Positions 8,724 through 19,446 of a stretch of 64,000 nt of DNA are shown here, piece after piece (positions within the stretch are counted from its first letter, which is position 1; each line of letters begins with the position of its first letter). Source of the stretch: Shiella aurantiaca (GTDB lineage Bacteria > Bacteroidota > Bacteroidia > Cytophagales > Cyclobacteriaceae); contig JAUHJS010000006.1 in the NCBI GenBank assembly GCA_030412945.1, forward strand, positions 124,001 through 188,000. The letters are read 5' to 3'. The notes under the pieces were generated by a model. The model saw only the letters and a list, made by a program, of their open reading frames with translations. It made no database searches and was not told the origin of the DNA. The position numbers and the translations under genes are program-made.

Positions 8724-10124
8724 TTATGAGGCTTTTATCTTCATTTTCTTTTTAAGCTCATCGATGCTCGTTTTGAACTTATTATCGGTGTCCATCATAT
8801 CTTCTACCGACTGCACCGCATGGATTACCGTGCTGTGGTCGCGGCCACCAAAGTGGTAGCCAATGGACTTCAAGGAATGATTGGTATAGGCTTTAGCAAA
8901 AAACATAGCCACTTGGCGGGCAATCACAATTTCCTTTTTGCGGGTTTTATCTTTCAGGTCGTCTAAACTCACCCTGAAATAATCGGCCACGGTCTTCTGG
9001 ATAAAGTCTATCCCTACCTCCGATTCAATATCGTGCACAATATTCTTCAATACCTGCTTTGCCAATTCCAAATCAATTTCTCTGCGAGTAAGAGTAGCAT
9101 GCCCAATGAGGGAAATTAACACCCCTTCCAGTTCGCGGATATTGGTATCTACAGTGTAAGCAAGGTATTCAATCACATTGTCGGCAATGTAAATACCATC
9201 GGCCTTCATCTTTTTGTGGATGATGGCAATACGCGTTTCAAAATCGGGCTGTTGAAGGTCGGCCGTTAAGCCCCACTTGAAGCGGGAAAGAAGTCGCTCT
9301 TGAAGGCCTTTCAGCTCTCTGGGCGGACAATCGCTTGTCATCACGATTTGCTTATTGGCCTGATGTAGCTGATTGAAAATGTGGAAAAACACTTCTTGGG
9401 TCTTTTCCTTGCCCGACAAAAACTGCACATCGTCAATTATTAGCAGATCGACCTGAAGAAATTGGGCCGTAAAATCCTGTGTTTTATTATTCTGTACCGC
9501 CTCGATAAACTGGTTCACGAAGTTTTCGGAACTGATATAAAGCACGTATTTATCGGGTAGATTTTGCTTGATTTCGTTGCCTATGGCATGCACCAAGTGA
9601 GTTTTTCCTAGTCCTACACCACCATAAATCATGAGTGGATTAAAGGAGGTAATCCCCGGCTTTTTGGCCACCGCATGACCTGCTGAACGCGCCAAACGGT
9701 TGCAGTCTCCTTCTATGTAGTTTTCAAACACATAATTAGGGTTCAGCTGCGCATCGGGCACGCGCTTAGTTTCTACCACGGCTTGTCCGTTGGTAGGCAT
9801 TTGCTGGCCGTATTGTGCGCGATTATTGGCAGAATAGTTTACCATATAGGGCGTTTGGTGCGCATTGCCTTTATCCATAATCACCGAATACTCCAAACGC
9901 CCATTAGGGCCCAATTGGGTATCGATCGCCTTGCGCAACAAGTGCACATAATGCTCCTCGAGCCACTCATAGAAAAACTGGCTGGGCACCTGTATGGTCA
10001 ATACATTGTTTTCCAGCTTCACAGGCTGAATAGGAGCAAACCAAGTAGTAAAACTTTGCTCGCCAATATTCGCTTTGATATACTGAAGACAATTGTTCCA
10101 AACAGACACGCAGTCCAAACTCAT
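8724..10124 (-). CDS. dnaA: Chromosomal replication initiator DnaA
   Basis: 466 residues from the ATG at 10122-10124 (MSLDCVSVWNNCLQYIK), which matches the normal DnaA N terminus; the frame is open further upstream but that part does not look like DnaA. Domain I is followed by a Q/N-rich linker, then the AAA+ domain with Walker A GGVGLGKTH and Walker B LLIIDDVQFL, then domain IV with the DNA-binding signature GGRDHSTVIHAV. It binds DnaA boxes and opens the origin. No cluster of TTATCCACA-like boxes was seen on either side, so the gene does not appear to mark oriC here. Confidence 0.98.
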   Translation of the reverse strand: MSLDCVSVWNNCLQYIKANIGEQSFTTWFAPIQPVKLENNVLTIQVPSQFFYEWLEEHYVHLLRKAIDTQLGPNGRLEYSVIMDKGNAHQTPYMVNYSANNRAQYGQQMPTNGQAVVETKRVPDAQLNPNYVFENYIEGDCNRLARSAGHAVAKKPGITSFNPLMIYGGVGLGKTHLVHAIGNEIKQNLPDKYVLYISSENFVNQFIEAVQNNKTQDFTAQFLQVDLLIIDDVQFLSGKEKTQEVFFHIFNQLHQANKQIVMTSDCPPRELKGLQERLLSRFKWGLTADLQQPDFETRIAIIHKKMKADGIYIADNVIEYLAYTVDTNIRELEGVLISLIGHATLTRREIDLELAKQVLKNIVHDIESEVGIDFIQKTVADYFRVSLDDLKDKTRKKEIVIARQVAMFFAKAYTNHSLKSIGYHFGGRDHSTVIHAVQSVEDMMDTDNKFKTSIDELKKKMKIKAS

Positions 10125-10402
10125 ACGGATGACGGAGAAATTAAGATTTTTGGTAAACCCTTTCTGAATTAAGGGGTTCAAAGTTGCCAAAAAAATAGCG
10201 AACAAAAAAGGAGATTCCTTATCTACTCTCAAAAATCCTAAAAAGGGTGAACCACAGATGCCTTGCGGTACAATTTTCTTGAAAAATTATAAAAACGTTA
10301 CCCTATCATGAAGTAGTAACAAAACCGAAACTTTGCCAAGCTTTTACCCAAATAAGGATAATTCCCCTTTTATGCCTTATTTTTACGCACTCGATTGAAA
10401 CC

Positions 10403-12190
10403 ATGGAAAATCCAACAAATAAACTACTCAGCGAATTCAAAAGCTCTTCTTATGCCGACTGGCTTGAGCGCTTGGTACGCGACATGAAAGATGAGTCGGC
10501 CTTAGAGAAAATTACTTGGCGCTCTCCCGAAGGCTTTGATATCCTACCCATGTACACACCAGAACAAGGTGTATCTCCTGCGGTTAAAGCATTGGATAAC
10601 AGCCTTCTGCATTCCGATCCGGGTCTATCGGCTCGTCATTGGTGGAATGTGCAAAAAATAGAAATAGAAACGGCCCCGTTGGCCAATAAAAAAGCCTTAG
10701 ATGTCCTTAATCAAGGCGCAGATGGTCTTCTTTTTGAGTTGAAATCATCTCTTCAGTCAGTGGAGGAGCTTTTGAAAGATATTGCCTTGCCTTACATCTG
10801 GCTAGGCTTTAAGGGCAAATTTGTCAATGCGAGCTTTTTGGATTTAGTCAATACCTATCTTCAAAAAAACTACCCCGAGCAGTCCGTTGCTGTGCATTTC
10901 TATGCTGACCCTTTGTCGGAGTTTGCTGAAAGTGGAAAACTGCATGCCGATTGGGCCAAGCAACATCCGCTTATGGGCAAACCCAGCGCGAACATGCGAG
11001 CGCTGGCCATTGATGCCAGCTTATACACCGAAGCAGGTGCCACCAAAACCCAAGAACTGGCCTTCACCTTGGCGCACTGTGTGGAATATATTGAGGCTTT
11101 CAAGGCGCAAGGGCTTGACATAAAGGAGATTTTTGGGCAGCTCCATTTTCAGATGAGTGTGGGCGGCTCGTATTTCTTGGAAATCGCGAAAATAAAAACC
11201 TTCCGTGTACTACTGGATCATTTGGCAGCCGGCTATGGAGTGCAGGATTTCCAAGCCAGTGAGGTACCTATTCATGTAGTTTCGAGCCAATTGAATAAAA
11301 CAGCTTTAGAACCATATACCAACCTCCTCCGCCTTACTACCGAGGCCATGTCGGCCATAATCGGGGGATGCAATTCGTTGCAAATGGACGGATTTGATGA
11401 GAGTTTCCGAAGCCCAAAAGAAAACAGCAAGCGCTGGAGTAGAAATCTCTCTTTGATTTTAAAAGAAGAAGCTTATTTCGATAAGGCCGTTGACCCGGCC
11501 GCAGGCAGTTATTATGTAGAACACATCAGCGAAAGCCTACATCAGCACGCGTGGGACTTATTCCTTAGTATTCAAAAGGAAGGCGGATGGCTGAAAAATA
11601 TGGAAGATGGAAATATTCCAAATCAAATCGAATCCAGCGCCCAGCAGTTGATGGAATCGGTGGCTAAGCGAAAAAAAGTATTGGTAGGTGGCAATCAATA
11701 TGCCTATAGCCGCGAAGCACGCGAAAAAGAATCCAACTCCTACCAAGGCCCAATTCAGCGCCTTTCTTTATTAACCGATTTTGAAAACATCCGTCAAGAT
11801 TTTGAACGCCTTTTTCAGAAAGGTGTAAACCCAGAAGCAGTTCTCCTGCATCTTCCGGATGCTACTATGGCCAAGGCCCGAAGCAGTTTTGCCGAAGGCT
11901 TCTTGGGCTTGGCCGGATTCCGCTTTATCAAGCAATCCGCAGAAAATCCACAAGCTTCTCAAGCCGCTCTTTTGGTCATCTGCGGCTCCGATACCGACTA
12001 TCAGGCTCTTATCCAAGAACAGGTAAACAGCTGGAAAAAGGCTTTTCCGAAAGCAATTTTAGTCTTGGCAGGTAATCCCGGAGAAAAAAGCGCACATTAT
12101 GAAGCTCTGGGCATTACCCAATGTATCCATCTTCAATCGCATGCTCCGCAAACCCTTCAGGATTTTCACCAGCAATTGAGTCGTTCATAA
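10403..12190 (+). CDS. mutA: Methylmalonyl-CoA mutase small subunit
   Basis: 595 residues. Non-catalytic partner of MutB in the adenosylcobalamin-dependent mutase that interconverts succinyl-CoA and R-methylmalonyl-CoA. It shares the TIM-barrel fold with MutB (for example DPAAGSYYVEHIS against [13 protein letters not shown]), but its C-terminal flavodoxin-like domain has lost the DxHxxG cobalamin motif, as expected for this subunit. The mutB start follows its stop by 12 bases, so the two form an operon. Confidence 0.95.
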   Translation: MENPTNKLLSEFKSSSYADWLERLVRDMKDESALEKITWRSPEGFDILPMYTPEQGVSPAVKALDNSLLHSDPGLSARHWWNVQKIEIETAPLANKKALDVLNQGADGLLFELKSSLQSVEELLKDIALPYIWLGFKGKFVNASFLDLVNTYLQKNYPEQSVAVHFYADPLSEFAESGKLHADWAKQHPLMGKPSANMRALAIDASLYTEAGATKTQELAFTLAHCVEYIEAFKAQGLDIKEIFGQLHFQMSVGGSYFLEIAKIKTFRVLLDHLAAGYGVQDFQASEVPIHVVSSQLNKTALEPYTNLLRLTTEAMSAIIGGCNSLQMDGFDESFRSPKENSKRWSRNLSLILKEEAYFDKAVDPAAGSYYVEHISESLHQHAWDLFLSIQKEGGWLKNMEDGNIPNQIESSAQQLMESVAKRKKVLVGGNQYAYSREAREKESNSYQGPIQRLSLLTDFENIRQDFERLFQKGVNPEAVLLHLPDATMAKARSSFAEGFLGLAGFRFIKQSAENPQASQAALLVICGSDTDYQALIQEQVNSWKKAFPKAILVLAGNPGEKSAHYEALGITQCIHLQSHAPQTLQDFHQQLSRS

Positions 12191-12202
12191 AACGCAATCA
12201 CT

Positions 12203-14344
12203 ATGTCATCAGCACCCGACTTTAGTAAACTAAACATAAAAGCCGCTCGAACGGCTCCTCAATCAAAATCGCCTCAAACCTTGTGGGATAGCCCCGAGAA
12301 AATCGCCATCAAACCGATTTACTCACCAGCCGATTTGCAACACATGGAACACCTGCACTACACCGCAGGTATCGCTCCCTTTTTGCGTGGCCCCTACAGC
12401 TCCATGTATGCCACAAGGCCATGGACCATACGCCAATATGCAGGCTTCTCTACTGCGGAAGAGTCCAACGCTTTTTATAGACGCAATCTGGCAGCCGGAC
12501 AAAAAGGCCTTTCCGTAGCCTTCGATTTAGCCACGCACAGAGGCTACGATTCGGATCATCCACGGGTAGTGGGCGATGTGGGCAAGGCCGGAGTGGCTAT
12601 TGATTCGGTGGAGGATATGAAAATCCTTTTCGACCAAATCCCGCTCGACCAAATGTCAGTTTCCATGACCATGAATGGTGCCGTATTGCCCATTATGGCT
12701 TTTTACATAGTGGCAGCCGAAGAACAAGGCGTAGCCCCCGCCCTGCTGAGCGGAACTATCCAAAACGACATCTTGAAGGAGTTTATGGTGCGGAACACTT
12801 ACATCTATCCTCCGGCACCTTCCATGCGCATTATAGCCGATATATTCGCCTATACTTCGCAAAATATGCCCAAATTCAACTCAATCAGCATCAGTGGCTA
12901 CCACATGCAAGAAGCTGGAGCTACGGCCGATATTGAGCTGGCCTATACCCTTGCCGATGGTTTGGAATACCTGAGAGCCGGAGTGGCTGCAGGAATTGAT
13001 ATCGATAATTTTGCGCCAAGACTGTCTTTTTTCTGGGCCATTGGCATGAACCACTTCATGGAAATCGCCAAAATGCGGGCAGGTAGATTGCTTTGGGCTA
13101 AACTGGTGAAGCAGTTTAACCCAAAATCGGAAAAATCGCTGGCTTTGCGTACCCATTGTCAAACTTCCGGCTGGAGCCTTACCGAGCAAGATCCTTTCAA
13201 CAATGTAGCCCGCACGTGTATTGAAGCTATGGCGGCCGCTATGGGTCATACACAAAGTTTGCATACCAATGCCCTTGACGAGGCCATCGCCTTGCCTACC
13301 GATTTCTCGGCCCGCATTGCTCGCAATACACAGCTGTACATACAGCACGAAACTGATATCACCCGCGCCATCGACCCATGGGGAGGTAGCTATTATGTAG
13401 AATCGCTCACGCATGAGCTGGTGCAAAAAGCATGGGCCTTGATTGAGGAAGTAGAAGCGATTGGCGGCATGGCCAAAGCCATAGAATCGGGCTTACCCAA
13501 AATGCGCATCGAAGAAGCCGCAGCCCGCAAACAAGCGCGTATCGATGCACAAAAGGACATCATTGTGGGCGTTAACCGCTATCAGGCAGACGACACAACC
13601 GAAATTGATGTACTAGAGGTGGATAACACCTCGGTGCGCGAATCACAAATTGCCCGTCTCAATCAAATCAAGGCAAAAAGAAATAGCCAGAAAGTACAGG
13701 AAAGCTTAAATGCGCTTCGTGAAGCGGCTCGTTCCGGAACAGGCAATTTATTGGCCTTGGCCGTGGATGCCGCCCGAAATAGAGCTACCTTAGGAGAAAT
13801 ATCGCTTGCCATGGAAGATGCCTTCGGAAGACATAAAGCTACCATCCGTTCCATTTCAGGAGTATATGCCGTGGAAGCCGGAAAGAATGAAACTTTGGAA
13901 AAGGCCAAGCAACTAGCCGACCAGTTTGAAGCGGTGGAAGGCCGCAGACCACGCATTCTGGTTGCCAAAATGGGACAAGATGGGCACGACCGTGGCGCTA
14001 AAGTAATTGCTACGGGATTTGCCGACCTAGGCTTTGATGTAGATATTGGCCCCTTATTCCAGACTCCGGAAGAAGTAGCCCAACAGGCCATCGAAAACGA
14101 TGTACACGTAGTGGGTGCCTCCAGTTTGGCAGGCGGCCACAAAACCCTTATCGGACAATTGATTGAAGCCTTGAAAAAGCTAGGCCGTGAAGATATCATG
14201 GTGGTGGCAGGCGGAGTAATTCCAGCCAAAGACTACAATTACCTGTATCAACAAGGCGTAAGTTTTGTTTTTGGCCCGGGAACGGTCATTTCTCAGGCAG
14301 CTATCCATATTTTAGACAAGCTCTTACAAGAAGAGAACCAATAA
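12203..14344 (+). CDS. mutB: Methylmalonyl-CoA mutase large (catalytic) subunit
   Basis: 713 residues, full length. The N-terminal CoA-binding barrel contains [12 protein letters not shown] and [17 protein letters not shown]; the C-terminal B12 domain has DGHDRG, in which His595 is the lower axial cobalt ligand (DxHxxG), followed by GASSLAGGH and VVAGGVIP. It feeds propionyl-CoA carbon into the TCA cycle or the reverse. Its chaperone gene meaB lies 7.4 kb downstream, and B12 uptake genes lie beyond that. Confidence 0.98.
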   Translation: MSSAPDFSKLNIKAARTAPQSKSPQTLWDSPEKIAIKPIYSPADLQHMEHLHYTAGIAPFLRGPYSSMYATRPWTIRQYAGFSTAEESNAFYRRNLAAGQKGLSVAFDLATHRGYDSDHPRVVGDVGKAGVAIDSVEDMKILFDQIPLDQMSVSMTMNGAVLPIMAFYIVAAEEQGVAPALLSGTIQNDILKEFMVRNTYIYPPAPSMRIIADIFAYTSQNMPKFNSISISGYHMQEAGATADIELAYTLADGLEYLRAGVAAGIDIDNFAPRLSFFWAIGMNHFMEIAKMRAGRLLWAKLVKQFNPKSEKSLALRTHCQTSGWSLTEQDPFNNVARTCIEAMAAAMGHTQSLHTNALDEAIALPTDFSARIARNTQLYIQHETDITRAIDPWGGSYYVESLTHELVQKAWALIEEVEAIGGMAKAIESGLPKMRIEEAAARKQARIDAQKDIIVGVNRYQADDTTEIDVLEVDNTSVRESQIARLNQIKAKRNSQKVQESLNALREAARSGTGNLLALAVDAARNRATLGEISLAMEDAFGRHKATIRSISGVYAVEAGKNETLEKAKQLADQFEAVEGRRPRILVAKMGQDGHDRGAKVIATGFADLGFDVDIGPLFQTPEEVAQQAIENDVHVVGASSLAGGHKTLIGQLIEALKKLGREDIMVVAGGVIPAKDYNYLYQQGVSFVFGPGTVISQAAIHILDKLLQEENQ

Positions 14345-14369
14345 TCTAACACTTGATAAACAAGGAATT

Positions 14370-14405
14370 AATCCCTTCTAAACATTGATTTGGAAGGGAT
14401 TTTTC
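14370..14405 (+). terminator. Terminator of mutA-mutB
   Basis: The 9-bp stem AATCCCTTC (14370-14378) and GAAGGGATT (14393-14401) is followed by a T run. It separates mutAB from the CHAT gene and rules out the start codon at 14390 for that gene. Confidence 0.8.
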
Positions 14406-14419
14406 GATTTCTTTACAAT

Positions 14420-17400
14420 ATGAAACCTACAATAAAAAACCTACATTGTGCAATTCTGGCACTTATCTTACTCTTTAGTGCTGCGAGTACTGGTTTTGCC
14501 CAAGAAAAGTACAACAAATACCTCAGCAAAGGAGAGAAATTCTACAACCAAGGGAATTACAAGAAGTCGCTGAAACAAATCAACAAGCTCAAAAAAAAGA
14601 CCAAGTCGAAATTTGGAGCCAACAATAAATTCATAGCAGTCGCCCTTATCAACGAGGCCAAATACAAAGAAGCCCAAGGCTTTTTTAAAGAGTTTGATAC
14701 CCTTATTTATAAGGCCGTGCAAATGAGTAGTGTTGTAAATGGTGAAGAAAAAGTAGACCACGCCTCTATCCTACTTGAAGCAGCCGAAGTGCTCATTGAA
14801 TACGGCAATTTTTACAAAGCAGGCTTATATGCTGAAAAAGCTAAACCCATTTTTGAGGCAAATAACCTATTGACTGACGATTACAAAGCGCATTTTGATA
14901 TCGTATATGCCAAAGTGCTCTCTGGAAAGGGGTTTTATAACGAGGCACTCGCTCTTATCCGCGAAAACGAACCTTTCTTTAATGGAAGGGCTACCAATAA
15001 GATTTCCTATATCGATGAAAAAACAGGCAAGCTAAAAAGTCGCAAGCTTTCGCCCGATGAAACCAACGCCCGCTATCGCGAAATGGTGGAAATCCTTATG
15101 CTGAAAGCCATTACCTTCCGCAGACAAGGGAATTTTACCAGTGCCGACTCCGCTTTCGGGATGACCGAAAACTACATCAAGAAAAATCTTGGTAAAAACA
15201 GCTTTGAGTATGTGCTCAACCAATACGAAATGGCCGTAACGCTTGACGAGTATAATGTCCGAAAAATCGCCATCGACTATTATGAAGATGCCCTCAAAAA
15301 GGTGCAAAAGAACTTCAAGCCTACCCACACTCTTCAGGTAGATATTTACGAAGGATTGCTTAAAGCCTATCTGGCCAGTGAAGACAATCGTTCATACCGT
15401 AAAGCCCGCACCGATTTCGATAAGCACCTCCGCAAGCGATTTGACAGACGAAGCTTTCATCGCGATAAGGATGACTTATTGGACTTCAACAGAAGTTTCG
15501 CTCGGGAGCGTACAGGTTCTATCGACAAAAAAGCCCAGGAATATGTAAAAGATTTCGACCTATTACCCAAAAATAATCCCCGCAGGGAACTCCTTCTCTC
15601 ATTCTTATATGACGTATCGCTGGTGGAGAAGAAATTTGGTTCATCGGAAAGATATCTGAACGAAATCCTAACTATTAAAAAACTCAATGTGGGTGAAGAT
15701 GCCCCTGAATACCATTTGTTTAAGACAAAAATCGCCAATCACTACGTAGACTACACCAATAAACTAAAAGAAGCCGGTGAAATCTATCAGAAAAGCTTTT
15801 CGGAGATTGTACTTCCTCAAATTCGCTTCTGGCATCCCGATTACATCGATACTTACAATCAGCTATCAGAGTATTATCAGATTACCGACCAATTTGAAAA
15901 AGCCTCTAAATCCTTGGATATTGCCTTAGAGGCCACCCGGAGGAAGTATGACAACACCGACATAGCCTATGGCAATGCCTTGGTTCAGATATCAAACCTG
16001 CTGATCAATATCGGAGAATACAAAAAGGCTGGGGAAAACCTCGAAATTGCTAGTGAATTGTTACGGAAATCGCGCTTAGACGAAGCAGATCTATACAAAG
16101 CCCGCCTATACGAAACCGAGGCCAAACTATTGGCCATGAAAGGCTTGCTGGATGAAGCGGAAGACAACCTGAACGATGCCGCAAAAATTATTAGGAAGTC
16201 TGAAAATGTGATGGGCTATGATGCCATAGCCTCAGCCGAAAGCTTGGCCGATGTGTACGTAACACTCGGAAAGTACAGCCGCAGTGAGGCTACCGTTACT
16301 CAAGCAATTTCCGATTACACCAAATATTACGGAGCCGAAAGCCGCAAATTATTAAAGCCTGTAGCCACACAAGCCCGCTTGAAATTGATTTATGGCGACT
16401 ACACCGAAGCGGAAAAAACGGTGCGCAGAAACTACAACAACGCGGTTAGTATTTTCGGGGAAAATTCTACCAAAGTAGTACCCTCCCTATTACTTCTTTC
16501 CGACATTCATGCCACCTTGGGAGATTTTGAGAAAGCGGAAGATGATTTGCGCAAAGCCATCAAAATTCAAGAAAAACAATTTGGAAAGAACCATGCCGAT
16601 GTAGCCACCAGTATTGCCCAACTGGCGCTGGTGCGTTTCTACCAAGGAGCTTCTACCGATGAGGTGGAGCGTCTGATGTTGCAATCCAAAAACATCATCA
16701 CCGACCAACTGGGTGCCCAAACTCCTCGCTATGCCGATATCATCACCAATCTGGCCAAGATTTACATCAGTGCCGGACGATACGATGAGGCTTTCGACCG
16801 ACTAAAAGAAGCCCAGCGCATCTGGGAAAAACGAAGCGGGCGTAGGAATAACATCAATGTGGCCACTATCCATATCCTTACAGGAGACATTTATTACCTC
16901 CAGTCGAAATACGGTCCGGCCAAGGACTCTTACAATACCGCCAAAAGCTTGTACGAAAAATCGTTTAGCACCAAGCACCCTGAGTATGTGAAGGTGGTAT
17001 CCAAGCTAGCACGCGTATACTTTATGGATGGCGATGCACAACGTGCCAAAACCTATGCCGATGAAGCCTTGGCCAATTACAACAACTTCATCAACGAATA
17101 CTTCCCCGCGCTCAGCGAAAGGGAGAAAACCAAGTTTTGGAACACCATACGCAACGACTATGAGTTCTACAACAGCTTGGCGGTGCGCTTGCGGAAAACA
17201 AATCCTGAAATGGTTGGCAACATGTACAACAATGCGCTTAATACCAAAGCCCTTTTGTTGAGCTCATCTATCAAAATGCGGGAACGTATTTTGAGCAGTA
17301 CCGATGAAGACCTGAAAGCCAAATATGCTGAATGGGTGGGCAAAAAGGAACTCCTGACCAATGTGCTTTCTATGAGCATGGATCAACTGCAGGAGAACAA

Positions 17401-18658
17401 TATTTCACCTCAAGTACTCGAGCAGGAAGTGGAACTATTGGAGAAATACCTCAGCGAAAAATCGGAACTCTTCTCTCAAGGGGTAGAAAACAATGCCATG
17501 GATTGGACGAAAGTGAAGAAGATTCTTAAGCCCAACGAAGTGGCTATTGAGATGATTCGCTACCGCCATTTCGATAAGGTGCTTACCGATTCGATAGTGT
17601 ATGCGGTACTGGTGGTACGTAATGATGCCCAAACCCAACCAGAGTTAATTTTATTGCCCAATGGAAATGAACTGGAAACCCGTTACCTTAAATCGTATCG
17701 AAACAGCATCAAATTTAAGATTGAAGATATCTACTCCTATCAGCAATATTGGGCACCCATCGTAACTAAAGTAGGCGCCTCCTCAAAAATCTACCTTTCG
17801 CCCGATGGTGCTTATAACCAAATCAACCTCGAAACCATCCCTACTGGAGATGGAAAGTACGTACTTGATAACTCTAATATAATTTTGGTAAGTAATACCA
17901 AGGATATCTTCTATAAGCGCACCCGTACCCAACTGGTGCAAGAAAGCAAAGAAGCCGTAATATTTGGTAATCCTATATTCTATACAGAAGCAGGTAGTGG
18001 AAAAATTGGGCAGCTTCCGGGCACCGAGCGCGAGGTGTTTGAATTGAAGAAATTGCTGGCACAAAATGGCTGGATGGCCGATGACTTTATTGAAACCAAA
18101 GCCACCGAAGAGTCATTGAAACAATTGAATAATCCTAAGATATTCCACATCGCTACCCACGGTTTCTTTAGTAGTGAAGACGAGCAAGCTACCGCTAGTG
18201 CCGATGGATTGGAACTCAGTGAGAATGCTGCGGTTCAAAACCCGCTACTTCGCACAGGCTTACTCCTCTCTGGTGCAGGCGACTTACTCGATAAAACCAG
18301 TTACAATTTCAACCAGGAAAACGGGATTTTAACCGCCTATGAGGCCATGAACCTCAACCTCGACCTCACCGACCTCGTGGTGCTTTCCGCCTGCGAAACC
18401 GGATTGGGAGATGTAACAGCCGGTGAAGGCGTTTACGGACTTCAACGCGCCTTTATGGTGGCCGGAGCTAAAACACTCATCATGAGCTTGTTCAAAGTTT
18501 CGGATGAAGCCACCCAAAAGCTGATGGTTACCTTCTATAAAAAGTGGATTACCACAGGCGATAAACGATTGGCCTTTATCGAAGCTAAAAAAGAAGTGCG
18601 TAACGAATTCCAAGACCCTATCTACTGGGGTGCCTTTATTATGCTAGGCATGGATTGA
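14420..18658 (+). CDS. Exported TPR-CHAT domain protein (caspase-like protease family)
   Basis: 1412 residues from the ATG at 14420, which gives a clean signal peptide (MKPTIKNLHCAILALILL, cleaved near GFAQ); the upstream ATG at 14390 lies inside a terminator. Residues ~25-870 are tandem helical TPR-like repeats, including kinesin-light-chain-like 42-residue units. A coiled linker follows, and the C-terminal ~330 residues form a CHAT domain. The putative catalytic pair is intact: His1247 (FHIATHGFF) and Cys1325 (VVLSACETGLG). CHAT domains belong to the caspase/separase clan. Substrate and partner are unknown. The signal peptide suggests a periplasmic or surface location, unlike cytoplasmic CHAT effectors. 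Confidence 0.9.
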   Translation: MKPTIKNLHCAILALILLFSAASTGFAQEKYNKYLSKGEKFYNQGNYKKSLKQINKLKKKTKSKFGANNKFIAVALINEAKYKEAQGFFKEFDTLIYKAVQMSSVVNGEEKVDHASILLEAAEVLIEYGNFYKAGLYAEKAKPIFEANNLLTDDYKAHFDIVYAKVLSGKGFYNEALALIRENEPFFNGRATNKISYIDEKTGKLKSRKLSPDETNARYREMVEILMLKAITFRRQGNFTSADSAFGMTENYIKKNLGKNSFEYVLNQYEMAVTLDEYNVRKIAIDYYEDALKKVQKNFKPTHTLQVDIYEGLLKAYLASEDNRSYRKARTDFDKHLRKRFDRRSFHRDKDDLLDFNRSFARERTGSIDKKAQEYVKDFDLLPKNNPRRELLLSFLYDVSLVEKKFGSSERYLNEILTIKKLNVGEDAPEYHLFKTKIANHYVDYTNKLKEAGEIYQKSFSEIVLPQIRFWHPDYIDTYNQLSEYYQITDQFEKASKSLDIALEATRRKYDNTDIAYGNALVQISNLLINIGEYKKAGENLEIASELLRKSRLDEADLYKARLYETEAKLLAMKGLLDEAEDNLNDAAKIIRKSENVMGYDAIASAESLADVYVTLGKYSRSEATVTQAISDYTKYYGAESRKLLKPVATQARLKLIYGDYTEAEKTVRRNYNNAVSIFGENSTKVVPSLLLLSDIHATLGDFEKAEDDLRKAIKIQEKQFGKNHADVATSIAQLALVRFYQGASTDEVERLMLQSKNIITDQLGAQTPRYADIITNLAKIYISAGRYDEAFDRLKEAQRIWEKRSGRRNNINVATIHILTGDIYYLQSKYGPAKDSYNTAKSLYEKSFSTKHPEYVKVVSKLARVYFMDGDAQRAKTYADEALANYNNFINEYFPALSEREKTKFWNTIRNDYEFYNSLAVRLRKTNPEMVGNMYNNALNTKALLLSSSIKMRERILSSTDEDLKAKYAEWVGKKELLTNVLSMSMDQLQENNISPQVLEQEVELLEKYLSEKSELFSQGVENNAMDWTKVKKILKPNEVAIEMIRYRHFDKVLTDSIVYAVLVVRNDAQTQPELILLPNGNELETRYLKSYRNSIKFKIEDIYSYQQYWAPIVTKVGASSKIYLSPDGAYNQINLETIPTGDGKYVLDNSNIILVSNTKDIFYKRTRTQLVQESKEAVIFGNPIFYTEAGSGKIGQLPGTEREVFELKKLLAQNGWMADDFIETKATEESLKQLNNPKIFHIATHGFFSSEDEQATASADGLELSENAAVQNPLLRTGLLLSGAGDLLDKTSYNFNQENGILTAYEAMNLNLDLTDLVVLSACETGLGDVTAGEGVYGLQRAFMVAGAKTLIMSLFKVSDEATQKLMVTFYKKWITTGDKRLAFIEAKKEVRNEFQDPIYWGAFIMLGMD

Positions 18659-18677
18659 TGTCCTGTTAATACGCTGC

Positions 18678-18713
18678 AAAAAAGGCTCTTTTCGCTAGGA
18701 AAGAGCCTTTTTT
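18678..18713. terminator. Bidirectional terminator between the CHAT gene and the ankyrin gene
   Basis: A perfect 14-bp stem (AAAAAAGGCTCTTT at 18678-18691 with AAAGAGCCTTTTTT at 18700-18713) with an 8-base loop and T runs on both strands, between convergent genes. Confidence 0.93.
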
Positions 18714-18731
18714 GTACACTTTTATCCCCTC

Positions 18732-19382
18732 CTAAGGCCTTAGTCGATGGGCTAAATCTGGAAAACCTTTCTCCTGAGCCATGTCAGCAGGTGTTTTTCC
18801 TTCAGTGGTTTGGGCTGAAATATCGGCTCCATTCTTAATAAGTAATTCCACTAAAGCTACATTTCCATTATGCGCGGCACTATGGAGCGGAGTTACACCC
18901 TGCTGCTGAGGGGCATTCACACCCGCTCCGGCTGCTATCAGTAAAGCAGCTATTTCATGGTGCGAACTAGCACAGGCGGAATGTAGAGGAGCTACCTGAA
19001 AAGCGTTATTGGCTGCAAGAGAGGGATTAGCTCCCAAACCCAAAAGGTATTTCACCACTGCGGTTTGTCCAAAAAAAGAGGCTAGCCCTAAGGCAGTGAA
19101 ACCATCAGGAGCGAAAGTATCTAATAATTCCGGTGTGCTGATTAATTGATTCTCAACAATCTCCAAAGCCCCAATACTAGCTGCTTCATACAAACTCATC
19201 TTTTTCAAGCGACTTGCAATAAACTCCACCATTTCCTGATTTCTGCAATACGCGGCCATTAGAAGAGGTGAAACACCTAGCCCATTCGATTCGCCTATAC
19301 ATTTGGGATTCTCTAGTAAAAAGGACTGTGCTTTTTCATTTTCACCATCCTGAATCCACTTAAATAGTCCTTCGGTACTCAT
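18732..19382 (-). CDS. Ankyrin-repeat protein
   Basis: 216 residues, no signal peptide or TM segment, so probably cytoplasmic. About five ankyrin units are seen, with typical cores such as GFTALGLASFFGQTAVVKYL, PLHSACASSHHEIAALLIAAG and GVTPLHSAAHNGNVALVELL. Ankyrin stacks bind other proteins; the partner here is unknown. A terminator separates it from the upstream CHASE2-FecR operon, so it is probably a separate unit. Confidence 0.9.
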   Translation of the reverse strand: MSTEGLFKWIQDGENEKAQSFLLENPKCIGESNGLGVSPLLMAAYCRNQEMVEFIASRLKKMSLYEAASIGALEIVENQLISTPELLDTFAPDGFTALGLASFFGQTAVVKYLLGLGANPSLAANNAFQVAPLHSACASSHHEIAALLIAAGAGVNAPQQQGVTPLHSAAHNGNVALVELLIKNGADISAQTTEGKTPADMAQEKGFPDLAHRLRP

Positions 19383-19401
19383 CTTACTTATTTAAGCATA
19401 A

Positions 19402-19429
19402 AAAAGGGGAGACTTTCGCCTCCCCTTTT
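19402..19429 (-). terminator. Terminator of the CHASE2-FecR operon
   Basis: The 10-bp stem AAAAGGGGAG (19402-19411) with CTCCCCTTTT (19420-19429) is followed by a T run on the minus strand. Confidence 0.88.
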
Positions 19430-19446
19430 CCTATGGTTCACAAATT

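Noticed and set aside
10125-10232. Longer N terminus for DnaA
   Set aside because: The added 36 residues do not resemble DnaA, and the normal N terminus begins at 10124.
10125-10402. Possible oriC next to dnaA
   Set aside because: No cluster of TTATCCACA-like boxes. Only isolated matches were seen in coding sequence (for example TGTGGAAAA inside dnaA and TTTTCCACA inside rpoA).
12881-13426. 181-codon open frame on the minus strand (and 13663-14229)
   Set aside because: Both lie antisense within mutB, a full-length conserved gene.
14390-14419. Upstream start for the CHAT protein
   Set aside because: It lies within the mutB terminator and would bury the signal peptide.
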